Assembly (NCBI GenBank): GCA_020853155.1
Contig: JADYZL010000480.1
Location: 1-5,019 of the forward strand
From: Bryobacterales bacterium
Lineage (GTDB): Bacteria; Acidobacteriota; Terriglobia; Bryobacterales; Bryobacteraceae
Reading direction: 5' to 3'
DNA length: 5,019 bases
Below the pieces are notes generated by a model. The model was not told the DNA's origin and made no database searches. It was given only the letters and a program-made list of their open reading frames with translations. This document shows, one piece after another, positions 1 through 5,019 of this stretch (position 1 is the first letter of the stretch; the number at the start of each line of letters is the position of its first letter). Made by a program: the position numbers and the translations under genes.

Positions 1-19
1 AGCAGGATTGGAGTTCTAG
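1..19 (+). CDS. rplR: 50S ribosomal protein L18, last five codons (partial)
   Basis: Only the 3' end is in the window. Reading from base 2 gives Ala-Gly-Leu-Glu-Phe and then TAG at 17-19. This matches the well-known L18 C-terminus (REAGL-x-F, stop), and L18 is the gene that normally precedes rpsE in the spc operon. L18 binds 5S rRNA on the large subunit. The stop lies 7 nt before the first rpsE ATG, so the two genes are tightly packed. The call rests on five residues plus gene order and cannot be confirmed without upstream sequence. Confidence 0.75.
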
Positions 20-26
20 AATCGCC

Positions 27-560
27 ATGATGACCAAGAAAAAGCCTATCGATGCTTCGGGATATAACCTGAAGGAAAGCGTCGTCAGCATCAACCGCGT
101 CACCAAGGTGGTGAAGGGCGGCAAGAACCTCAGCTTCTCAGCCCTGGTAGTGGTGGGCGATCCGGATGCCGCCGTGGTCGGGTTCGGCACCGGCAAGGCG
201 AAGGAAGTGCCCTCGGCGATCAAGAAGGGAATCGAGGCCGCCAAGAAGAACCTGCATAAGGTGAACTTGGCGCAGCGTACGATTCCTCACCAAACGGTGG
301 GCGTCTTCGGCAGCGGCAAAGTGCTACTGAAGCCCGCGCCGGAAGGAACGGGCGTGATTGCGGGCGGCCCCGTGCGCTATGTGATTGAGGCGGCGGGTGT
401 GCATAATGTGCTTACCAAGTGTTTGGGTAGCCGCAATCCGCACAACGTCGTCAAGGCCACCGTCGATGCGCTGGTTCAATTGCGGGACCGGGAGGCCGTG
501 AAGGCTATGCGTGGCCTTCATACGGTGGAGATGCCCGCGCAGCCGGCGGCCGAAGCCTAG
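27..560 (+). CDS. rpsE: 30S ribosomal protein S5
   Basis: S5 sits in the body of the small subunit near the decoding region and contributes to translational accuracy. The 177-residue product has the full family layout. The N-terminal double-stranded-RNA-binding-like domain (about 15-80) shows SINRVTKVVKGGKN, SFSALVVVGD and GKAKEVPSAI. The C-terminal domain (about 90-155) shows LKPAPEGTGVIAGGPVR and AGVHNVLTKCLGSRNP. The loop at 28-33 (VVKGGK), where spectinomycin-resistance changes map in E. coli S5, looks ordinary. After residue 165 there is a short Ala/Pro/Glu-rich tail. Two ATGs stand in tandem (27 and 30). The nearest purine-rich site, GGAG at 10-13, is rather far from both, so start choice between them is open and translation may be coupled to the L18 stop at 17-19. 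Length and motifs leave no real alternative. Confidence 0.98.
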   Translation: MMTKKKPIDASGYNLKESVVSINRVTKVVKGGKNLSFSALVVVGDPDAAVVGFGTGKAKEVPSAIKKGIEAAKKNLHKVNLAQRTIPHQTVGVFGSGKVLLKPAPEGTGVIAGGPVRYVIEAAGVHNVLTKCLGSRNPHNVVKATVDALVQLRDREAVKAMRGLHTVEMPAQPAAEA

Positions 561-592
561 GAATCCTTCTGCCAACACCCGGGCCGGATGGA

Positions 593-645
593 ATGCCGGC
601 AAGGGTTAGCGAGGCGGAACGGGAGAGGATAGGGCTGGCCGGCAT
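593..645 (+). repeat. Inverted repeat (8-bp arms, 37-nt loop)
   Basis: ATGCCGGC at 593-600 is the exact reverse complement of GCCGGCAT at 638-645. The pairing does not extend outward or inward. The loop is long and no T-run follows, so it is a possible RNA stem rather than a terminator. Confidence 0.4.
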
Positions 646-646
646 G

Positions 647-691
647 GAGCGGCGGGAGCCAAGGGATGCGCGCCGCCGAGGGTGAGCGGCG
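647..691 (+). repeat. Direct repeat GAGCGGCG flanking a complementary segment (alternative stems)
   Basis: GAGCGGCG occurs at 647-654 and again at 684-691. CGCCGC at 671-676 lies between them and can pair with GCGGCG of either copy, giving a 16-nt or a 9-nt loop. The two stems are mutually exclusive. The second ends 8 nt before the rpmD Shine-Dalgarno at 699-704. Any regulatory role is inference. Confidence 0.4.
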
Positions 692-712
692 AGGAATTGA
701 GGAGAGCGAGCG

Positions 713-901
713 ATGGCGGAAGCGACCGTGAAAGTGCAGTTGGTGAGAAGCCCGGTGGGACAACCCGAAACGCAGCGCCGCATGGTGCGCGGGTTGGGAT
801 TGATCCGCCTTCAACAGATTGTCGAGCGTCCGGATAATCCTTCCACGCGGGGCATCATTAAGAAGATTCCCCATCTTGTGAAGGTTGTGGAGAACGAGTA
901 A
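713..901 (+). CDS. rpmD: 50S ribosomal protein L30
   Basis: L30 is a small peripheral protein of the large subunit. The 62-residue product is the usual bacterial length and carries the family pattern throughout: KVQLVRSPVGQPETQRR near the N-terminus, RGLGLIRLQQIVERPD in the middle (about 26-41), and STRGIIKKIPHLVKV near the end. The ATG is preceded by GAGGAG at 699-704 with 8-nt spacing, which supports this start clearly. L30 is absent from some bacterial groups, so its presence is mildly informative about lineage. It stands in its standard place between rpsE and rplO, although separated from rpsE by an unusually long gap. Confidence 0.96.
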   Translation: MAEATVKVQLVRSPVGQPETQRRMVRGLGLIRLQQIVERPDNPSTRGIIKKIPHLVKVVENE

Positions 902-945
902 GCGGGAACTGCGGCCCGGAGCGGAAGAGCCCCTAGGAGAAGACG

Positions 946-1449
946 ATGGATTTAAGCAATCTCAAACCACCAGCCGGACAAACGCGCCCGCGGAAGCGGA
1001 TCGGCCGCGGTATGGGTTCCGGACACGGGAAGACGTCCGGACGCGGGATGAAGGGCCAGCACTCGATCAGCGGCTTCAGCCAGAAGCGCGGTTTCGAAGG
1101 CGGCCAAATGCCGTTGCACCGCCGCGTTCCGAAGCGTGGGTTCACCAACATCTTCCGCACGGAGTATGCCGAACTCAACGTCCACCGGCTGAACGATCTC
1201 GAAGGCACGGAATTCAGCCCTGAAAGCCTGGTGGCATCGGGCATCATCAAGAATCTGCGCGACGGCCTCAAAATTCTAGGGTCCGGCGAATTGAGCCGCG
1301 CGGTGAAGGTCACGGCGCATGCATTCACAAAGCAGGCCGCGGAGAAGATCGTCGCGGCCGGTGGAACGGTGACGACGATTGCGCCAAAGCCCGTGCAGAA
1401 GGGAAAGCTCGTCGCCAAGAACAAGCCGAAGCCCACGGCCAAGGCCTAG
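946..1449 (+). CDS. rplO: 50S ribosomal protein L15
   Basis: L15 is a large-subunit assembly protein with a long basic extension that threads into 23S rRNA. The product has 167 residues. The N-terminal part (about 5-65) is the typical glycine- and arginine-rich stretch: RPRKRIGRGMGSGHGKTSGRG, then GFSQKRGFEGGQMPLHRRVPKRGF. The C-terminal globular part contains the family signature at about 109-140, beginning KILGSGELSRAVKV and ending AAEKIVAAGG. It is some 20 residues longer than typical because of a Lys/Pro/Ala-rich tail (about 148-167), probably disordered and RNA-contacting. AGGAG at 935-939, 6 nt before the ATG, supports the start. It lies 44 nt after rpmD, in operon context. Confidence 0.98.
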   Translation: MDLSNLKPPAGQTRPRKRIGRGMGSGHGKTSGRGMKGQHSISGFSQKRGFEGGQMPLHRRVPKRGFTNIFRTEYAELNVHRLNDLEGTEFSPESLVASGIIKNLRDGLKILGSGELSRAVKVTAHAFTKQAAEKIVAAGGTVTTIAPKPVQKGKLVAKNKPKPTAKA

Positions 1450-1529
1450 CGCCCGGGTGGCGGATGCAAAGGTGAGTTTGTCCCTGGCCGGCAATGAGCC
1501 GGTGGGAAGTGGGGATCAGGAAGTGCGGA
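1450..1529 (+). other. 80-nt rplO-secY spacer with a short hairpin and a decoy ATG
   Basis: CCGGC at 1488-1492 pairs with GCCGG at 1498-1502 around a 5-nt loop; a G-U pair can extend it. An ATG in frame with secY (1494) lies in the loop and start of the second arm, and it has no Shine-Dalgarno. No T-run follows, so this is not an intrinsic terminator. The segment is best read as the leader of secY. Confidence 0.45.
1518..1523 (+). promoter_or_regulatory. Ribosome binding site deciding the secY start
   Basis: AGGAAG stands 6 nt before ATG 1530. The longer in-frame alternative, ATG 1494, has no such site. It would add 12 residues (MSRWEVGIRKCG) not expected on SecY, so 1530 is chosen. Confidence 0.75.
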
Positions 1530-2930
1530 ATGAATAAGTTCCTCGAAGCCATCGCGAACGTGTTCCGGGTGCCGGATCTGCGGAATCGCATCCTGTTCAC
1601 GCTGGCACTGCTCGCGGTATACCGGTTGGGCGCGTTCGTGCCCACGCCGGGCGTGAACACCGTGGCGCTGCAGGATTTTTTCGATCAGAATCGGGGGAGC
1701 GTCTTCGGCATGCTCAGCCTCTTCTCCGGCGGCATGCTGGAGCGGCTCACGATTTTTGCACTTGGGATCATGCCGTATATCACGGCGTCGATTATCCTTC
1801 AGTTGCTTACCGTGGTGGTGCCGACGCTCGAAAAGCTTTCGAAAGAGGGCGAACTGGGACGGCGCAAGATCACCCAGTGGACCCGCTACCTGACCATTAT
1901 TCTTTCGGTTTTGCAGTCCTTCGGTATCGCCATCGCGCTGCAATCGAGCGACGGCAACTTTGTGCTGAATCCCGGCATTGGCTTCATTCTGATGACGATC
2001 GTCACGCTCACCACGGGGACTGCGTTCATCATGTGGCTTGGGGAGCAGATTTCCGAGCGTGGCTTGGGCAACGGGATGTCGCTGATCATCTTCGCGGGCA
2101 TCGTTGTGGGGCTTCCGCACGCCACCTACAGCGTTTGGGAGAACGTTTTCGTTACCCGCAATTGGCCGCCTCTGCAGGCCATTCTCATCCTGATCGGGAT
2201 GATCGCCGTCGTCGGCTTCATCGTCCTGGTGGAACGAGCTGAACGCCGGGTGCCGGTGCAGTATGCAAAGCGCATCGTGGGCCGCAAAGTGATGGGCGGC
2301 CAGCAGACGCACATGCCCTTGAAAGTGAATGCGGGCGGCGTCATCCCGGTGATTTTCGCGAGTTCGATGCTCGCGCTCCCGCAGACGCTCACCACGCTGC
2401 CCTGGGTGAAGTCGAATGAATGGCTGAGCGCCATTCTGGCATCCATCGCGCATGCGGAGCCGCTTTACGCGGTGGTGTTTGTCGCGTCGATCATCTTCTT
2501 CTGTTTCTTCTACGTCTCGATCATTTTCAATCCGAACGAAGCCGCGGATAACATGCGCAAGTACGGCGGCTTTATTCCCGGCATCCGCCCTGGAAAGAGC
2601 ACCGCCGATTACTTGAACCGCATCCTCACCCGCATCACGGTGGTGGGCGGAATCTATCTGGCGATACTCTGCTTGATTCCCGACATCATGATCGCGGGAA
2701 TCAAGTTGCAGCACCTGCCTCTGGTTGGGAGCTGGATCGACACCAATTTCCCACGGTTTCTGCTGGATGGCCTGGGCGTGCAGTTCTACTTCGGTGGAAC
2801 GTCGCTACTGATTGTCGTCGGCGTGGCGATGGATTTCGTGAACCAGGTGGAGGCGCAATTGATCATGCGCCACTACGAAGGGTTCACTCCGAAGGCGGGC
2901 CGCGTACGCGGACGCCGGAGCGTTTTTTAG
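1530..2930 (+). CDS. secY: Preprotein translocase subunit SecY
   Basis: SecY is the channel of the Sec translocon in the inner membrane; with SecE and SecG it passes unfolded proteins driven by SecA or the ribosome. From ATG 1530 the product has 466 residues and ten likely membrane segments, at about 21-36, 72-94, 116-138, 148-170, 182-198, 215-236, 268-285, 310-333, 367-390 and 420-443. The plug region follows FGMLSLFSGG (59-68). The first family signature is ALGIMPYITASIILQLL (77-93). The cytoplasmic loops that contact SecA and ribosomes are intact: ERRVPVQYAKR (238-248) and the loop with NPNEAADNMRKYGGFIPG followed by IRPG (about 334-355). Arg353 is equivalent to the functionally critical E. 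coli Arg357. The start was chosen on its ribosome-binding site. The gene sits after rplO, as in most bacteria. Confidence 0.98.
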   Translation: MNKFLEAIANVFRVPDLRNRILFTLALLAVYRLGAFVPTPGVNTVALQDFFDQNRGSVFGMLSLFSGGMLERLTIFALGIMPYITASIILQLLTVVVPTLEKLSKEGELGRRKITQWTRYLTIILSVLQSFGIAIALQSSDGNFVLNPGIGFILMTIVTLTTGTAFIMWLGEQISERGLGNGMSLIIFAGIVVGLPHATYSVWENVFVTRNWPPLQAILILIGMIAVVGFIVLVERAERRVPVQYAKRIVGRKVMGGQQTHMPLKVNAGGVIPVIFASSMLALPQTLTTLPWVKSNEWLSAILASIAHAEPLYAVVFVASIIFFCFFYVSIIFNPNEAADNMRKYGGFIPGIRPGKSTADYLNRILTRITVVGGIYLAILCLIPDIMIAGIKLQHLPLVGSWIDTNFPRFLLDGLGVQFYFGGTSLLIVVGVAMDFVNQVEAQLIMRHYEGFTPKAGRVRGRRSVF

Positions 2931-2934
2931 ACCG

Positions 2935-3888
2935 GTGACCGCGGAACGATTGCATTTCCGCGAGATTCCGATCTCCCAGGTGGCAAATGGCGCCGGTAAG
3001 TCCCCATTGGAACCGGTGGCCGGTTCCGAGCGCGGCGGGCACGAGGATGCGGGCGGGGAGAGCGGCAAGGCGATTGTCGTTCTCGGCCCTCCAGGTGTGG
3101 GCAAGGGAACGCAGTCCGCGCTCCTGAGCGAACGGCTTGGCTTTCCGCACGTTTCCACGGGGGACATGCTGCGGGATCGAATTCTCATCGGCGATGAGTT
3201 GGGCAAGGCCATCGCCGGCAGGATCGATATCGGGCAATTCGTTCCCGATGAATGGATTGAACGGCTTCTCGAAGAGCGGGTTTCGTTGCCGGATTGCCGG
3301 CATGGGGTGATTTTCGACGGCTACCCACGCACCCTCGCCCAGGCCAAGCGGTTCCTGGAGCGATTGCCGGGCGCGATTGGACATCCGCCGAAGAAAGTGT
3401 TCGTGGTGCGGTTGCATGCCACTCCGGAAACGTTGGTTGCCCGGTTCTCCGGGCGCAGGCAATGTTCCGCTTGCGGCACGTTGTTTCATTTGCGTTACCA
3501 GCCTTCGCTCGCGGGGGACCTGTGCGACCGGCCTCATTGTTCCGGAACGCTCGAACCGAGAAGAGACGACCGGCCGGAGTTTGTCGCGAGGCGGCTCGCG
3601 GATTTCGAAGCGCTCACCGCTCCCGTGACCGATTTTTTCCAAGGCCGCGTAGGCGGAGTGGCTTGGGTAGACGCGGGAGAGGGCAGCCCGGAAGCGATTC
3701 AAGAGCGCGTGCTGGAAGACTTCCGCGAATTCCAACGGCGCGATGCGCGGGCGGCGCGGTCAGCCAACGGAACCAGGCCGGGGGAGAGTGTGGGCGGGAG
3801 AGCGGACGTAAAGGTGATGGAGCAAGCCACTCTTTTGGATATCCCTTTGGAGGCGGCGGCGGGTCTTGTTCATGAGGACCGATCATGA
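2935..3888 (+). CDS. adk: Adenylate kinase with extensions at both ends
   Basis: Adk catalyses ATP + AMP to 2 ADP in the cytoplasm. Read from GTG 2935 it has 317 residues against about 214-225 for the family. The core (about 46-267) is complete: P-loop GPPGVGKGTQ (51-60), STGDMLR (74-80), AMP-binding region to FVPDE (about 102-106), and signature VIFDGYPRTLAQ (125-136). The LID (about 171-215) has cysteines 177, 180, 197 and 202, so it is the zinc type, but the second pair is spaced C-x4-C instead of the usual C-x2-C or C-x2-D. About 45 residues precede the P-loop strand and about 50 follow the core; both extensions are Gly/Arg/Glu-rich and unrecognised. The start is uncertain: GTG 2935 lies 4 nt after the secY stop with only a distant GGAG (2917-2920). 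Other in-frame candidates are TTG 2950, GTG 2980, TTG 3007 and GTG 3016; no in-frame ATG exists before the P-loop. Confidence 0.93.
   Translation: MTAERLHFREIPISQVANGAGKSPLEPVAGSERGGHEDAGGESGKAIVVLGPPGVGKGTQSALLSERLGFPHVSTGDMLRDRILIGDELGKAIAGRIDIGQFVPDEWIERLLEERVSLPDCRHGVIFDGYPRTLAQAKRFLERLPGAIGHPPKKVFVVRLHATPETLVARFSGRRQCSACGTLFHLRYQPSLAGDLCDRPHCSGTLEPRRDDRPEFVARRLADFEALTAPVTDFFQGRVGGVAWVDAGEGSPEAIQERVLEDFREFQRRDARAARSANGTRPGESVGGRADVKVMEQATLLDIPLEAAAGLVHEDRS
3007..3029 (+). repeat. Perfect hairpin near the 5' end of adk
   Basis: GGAACCGG at 3009-3016 is the exact reverse complement of CCGGTTCC at 3020-3027, with a 3-nt TGG loop. A U-G and a U-A pair extend the stem to about 10 bp (3007-3029). 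The start candidate GTG 3016 lies at the tip of the hairpin. What follows is G-rich, not T-rich, so it is not a terminator. It could be a translational control or RNA-processing structure, or chance in GC-rich DNA. Confidence 0.55.
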
Positions 3889-4655
3889 TTATTCGAAAGA
3901 CCGATCTTGAGCTTCTGAAAATGCGGCAGAGTGGGCTGCTGGTTCACGACATCATTCGCGCCTGCGCCGGCTTGGTGAAAGAGGGCGTTTCCACCTGGGA
4001 TCTAGAGGTGGTGGCGGAGAAGATGATGCAGGATGCCGGGGCCATCTCGGCGTTCAAGGGTTATTACGTTCCCACGGCGGGCAGCAAGTACCCGGCGGTG
4101 CTTTGCACGTCGGTGAACGAAGAGATCGTCCACGGGATTCCGAGCCGAAAGCGCGTGCTGAAGAGCGGCGATGTGGTAACGATCGATACCGGAGTGCAGT
4201 TGGACGGCTATTTCGCGGATTCCGCACTCACCGTTGCCGTCGGTGAGGTGGCGCCGGAAGTGGCCAAGTTGCTTCGTGTGACGAACGAGGCCCTCGAACT
4301 CGGCATCGCGCAGGCCACGCCGGGAAATCGCTTGTTCGATATCTCTGCCGCCATTGAGAAGCATATCCATGGCAACGGGTTCGCCATCGTGCGCGAGTAT
4401 GTCGGCCACGGCATCGGTACGAGGCTGCACGAAGATCCTCAGGTTCCCAATTACGTGGACCGGCGGAACGAGAACCCCCGCCTTAAGCCGGGAATGGTGC
4501 TGGCGATCGAACCGATGGTGAATCTCGGCCACGCGGAATCGAAGGTTTTGTCGGACCGCTGGACGGCCGTCACGAAAGATGGATCGTATTCGGCGCATTT
4601 TGAGCACACCGTGGCAATCACGGAGAACGGGCCATGGGTGCTGACGCGCCCCTAG
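3885..4655 (+). CDS. map: Methionine aminopeptidase, type I
   Basis: Map removes the N-terminal methionine from new proteins in the cytoplasm and needs two divalent metal ions. The 256-residue product is the normal length for the short bacterial type Ia enzyme, with no N-terminal zinc-finger extension. All expected active-site residues are visible: His83 (in VHGIPS), metal ligands Asp101 (IDTG), Asp112 (ADSALT), His175 (GHGIG), Glu209 (AIEPM) and Glu240 (HFEHT), plus His182 (RLHEDP), the equivalent of E. coli His178. The ATG overlaps the adk stop in an ATGA, and GAGGA at 3874-3878 gives a well-spaced ribosome-binding site, so the two genes are probably translationally coupled. The order secY-adk-map-infA is conserved in many phyla. 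Nothing in the sequence looks odd. Confidence 0.98.
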   Translation: MIIRKTDLELLKMRQSGLLVHDIIRACAGLVKEGVSTWDLEVVAEKMMQDAGAISAFKGYYVPTAGSKYPAVLCTSVNEEIVHGIPSRKRVLKSGDVVTIDTGVQLDGYFADSALTVAVGEVAPEVAKLLRVTNEALELGIAQATPGNRLFDISAAIEKHIHGNGFAIVREYVGHGIGTRLHEDPQVPNYVDRRNENPRLKPGMVLAIEPMVNLGHAESKVLSDRWTAVTKDGSYSAHFEHTVAITENGPWVLTRP

Positions 4656-4688
4656 CCGGACGCACCGGCGAAGGCGCAAGACCGGTTT

Positions 4689-4694
4689 GGAAGG
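4689..4694 (+). promoter_or_regulatory. Ribosome binding site deciding the infA start
   Basis: GGAAGG ends 6 nt before ATG 4701. Two codons immediately before that ATG, GTG 4695 and TTG 4698, are also in frame, but they lie against this site and are too close to use it. ATG 4701 is therefore preferred. Confidence 0.65.
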
Positions 4695-4700
4695 GTGTTG

Positions 4701-4985
4701 ATGGAGAGAGACCGGCCGATCGGCACGGAAGAGGAACGGCTGGATCGAAAGCCGGGGGAAGGGGTGACCCCCACCCGGGATTTATTTCGAGCCACGGTGG
4801 TCGAACTGATGCCACATGCAATTGTGCGCGTAATGTTGGATAATAGAAAGGATATTGTCCTCGTTCACGCGTCGGGCGCCCGGCAAAAGAATTTTGTCCG
4901 TCTGCGCCCGGGCGATCTCGTGGAAGTTTCATTGTCTCCCCACGATCCCGGCAGAGGAAGACTCCTGCGGGTGCTGGAAGGGTGA
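4701..4985 (+). CDS. infA: Translation initiation factor IF-1, divergent and N-terminally extended
   Basis: IF-1 is a single OB-fold protein that binds the 30S A-site during initiation. From ATG 4701 the product is 94 residues; typical IF-1 has about 72. The part from about 28 onward aligns by eye with IF-1: FRATVVELMPHAIVRVMLDN, then VHASGARQKNFVRLRPGDLVEVSLSPHD and RGRLLRVL. Compared with canonical IF-1, AHISGKMRKN is replaced by VHASGARQKN, and there is an extra residue in the DNRKD turn. The first 25 or so residues (rich in Glu, Arg and Pro) have no counterpart in ordinary IF-1. An internal GTG at 4764 would give a 73-residue protein of standard length, but it lies inside a GC-rich hairpin. 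The position after map is the usual one for infA, 45 nt downstream. A second, more canonical infA elsewhere in the genome is possible. Confidence 0.87.
   Translation: MERDRPIGTEEERLDRKPGEGVTPTRDLFRATVVELMPHAIVRVMLDNRKDIVLVHASGARQKNFVRLRPGDLVEVSLSPHDPGRGRLLRVLEG
4752..4778 (+). repeat. GC-rich hairpin in the 5' part of infA
   Basis: CCGGG at 4752-4756 pairs with CCCGG at 4774-4778. Inside it, GGGG at 4761-4764 pairs with CCCC at 4768-4771 around a TGA loop. The alternative start GTG 4764 begins in the inner stem. The structure would hide that GTG and the G-run before it. Confidence 0.4.
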
Positions 4986-5019
4986 CGCTTCGGCGGCATA
5001 TCCTCCCCCGCGAGCGAGC
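4986..5019 (+). other. Short sequence after infA, no gene seen
   Basis: Thirty-four bases follow the infA stop. They contain a 3-bp stem with a TTCG tetraloop (4986-4995), too short for a terminator, and no start of rpmJ, the usual next gene. The window ends before anything can be assigned. Confidence 0.4.

Larger units (their letters stand above)
561..712 (+). other. 152-nt non-coding gap between rpsE and rpmD with inverted repeats
   Basis: In many bacteria these two genes nearly touch, so this gap is long for the operon. It is purine- and GC-rich. It holds an 8-bp inverted repeat (ATGCCGGC at 593-600, GCCGGCAT at 638-645). It also holds a CGCCGC segment (671-676) that can pair with GCGGCG either upstream (649-654) or downstream (686-691). 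No U-run follows any stem, so no intrinsic terminator is evident, and I saw no convincing -10/-35 pair. The only open frame of note is a 30-codon one at 593-685 without a good ribosome-binding site. It may be an untranslated spacer with RNA structure; function is unknown. Confidence 0.6.

Noticed and set aside
885..1223. 112-codon plus-strand frame overlapping rpmD and rplO
   Set aside because: It overlaps two certain ribosomal protein genes in another frame and its product is Arg/Pro-rich without motifs.
1494..1529. Upstream in-frame ATG extending SecY by 12 residues
   Set aside because: No ribosome-binding site, located in a hairpin, and the added residues are not typical for SecY; ATG 1530 has AGGAAG at good spacing.
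1446..2714. Long open frame (422 codons) on the minus strand opposite secY
   Set aside because: It is opposite an unmistakable SecY. Its product is rich in His, Asp, Arg, Gln and Glu, which is what the reverse complement of hydrophobic membrane codons gives. No family motif and no operon context.
2884..3735. 283-codon minus-strand frame opposite adk
   Set aside because: It lies over the conserved Adk core and shows no recognisable motif; typical shadow frame in GC-rich DNA.
4002..4679. 225-codon minus-strand frame opposite map
   Set aside because: The plus strand encodes a complete Map with all metal ligands; the opposite frame has no family features.
4656..4700. Repeated CCGG strings between map and infA as an operator
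   Set aside because: The repeats are 4-6 bases and expected by chance in GC-rich DNA; no extended symmetry.
4986..4995. Small TTCG-loop stem after infA as a terminator
   Set aside because: Only 3 bp and no following T-run. The operon normally continues with rpmJ and rpsM.

Overview
The window is a stretch of the conserved bacterial spc (S10-spc-alpha) ribosomal-protein cluster, all on the + strand. The gene order is 3' end of rplR (L18), rpsE (S5), rpmD (L30), rplO (L15), secY, adk, map, infA. Every gene is intact except rplR, which is cut by the window edge. No RNA genes, CRISPR arrays, insertion sequences, clear promoter or rho-independent terminator were seen. Transcription presumably enters from upstream and leaves downstream; rpmJ and rpsM would be the expected next genes but lie outside the window.

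Organism: GC-rich (roughly 60 percent by eye), Gram-negative-type bacterium. The order secY-adk-map-infA and the style of SecY (short N-terminus with an FRVPDLRNR motif, then PTPG and LSKEGELGRR motifs) fit Acidobacteriota best, in the Solibacter/Bryobacter direction. This is an impression from sequence memory, not a search; other GC-rich phyla remain possible.

Layout: 1-901 holds the L18 end, S5 and L30, with an unusually long 152-nt non-coding gap between S5 and L30 that contains mutually exclusive inverted repeats. 946-1449 is L15. An 80-nt gap leads to SecY, whose real start (1530) is decided by a good Shine-Dalgarno sequence rather than by the longest frame. 2935-3888 is adenylate kinase, enlarged at both ends, with an uncertain start and a perfect hairpin in its 5' portion. 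Map follows with an ATGA stop/start overlap. 4701-4985 is a divergent, N-terminally extended IF-1-like protein.

Together the genes make parts of both ribosomal subunits (S5; L18, L30, L15), the membrane channel for nascent proteins (SecY), the enzyme that removes the initiator methionine (Map), an initiation factor (IF-1) and the nucleotide-balancing kinase (Adk). No obviously new system is present. The points worth a second look are the enlarged Adk with an unusual zinc-knuckle spacing, the structured gaps, and the atypical IF-1.
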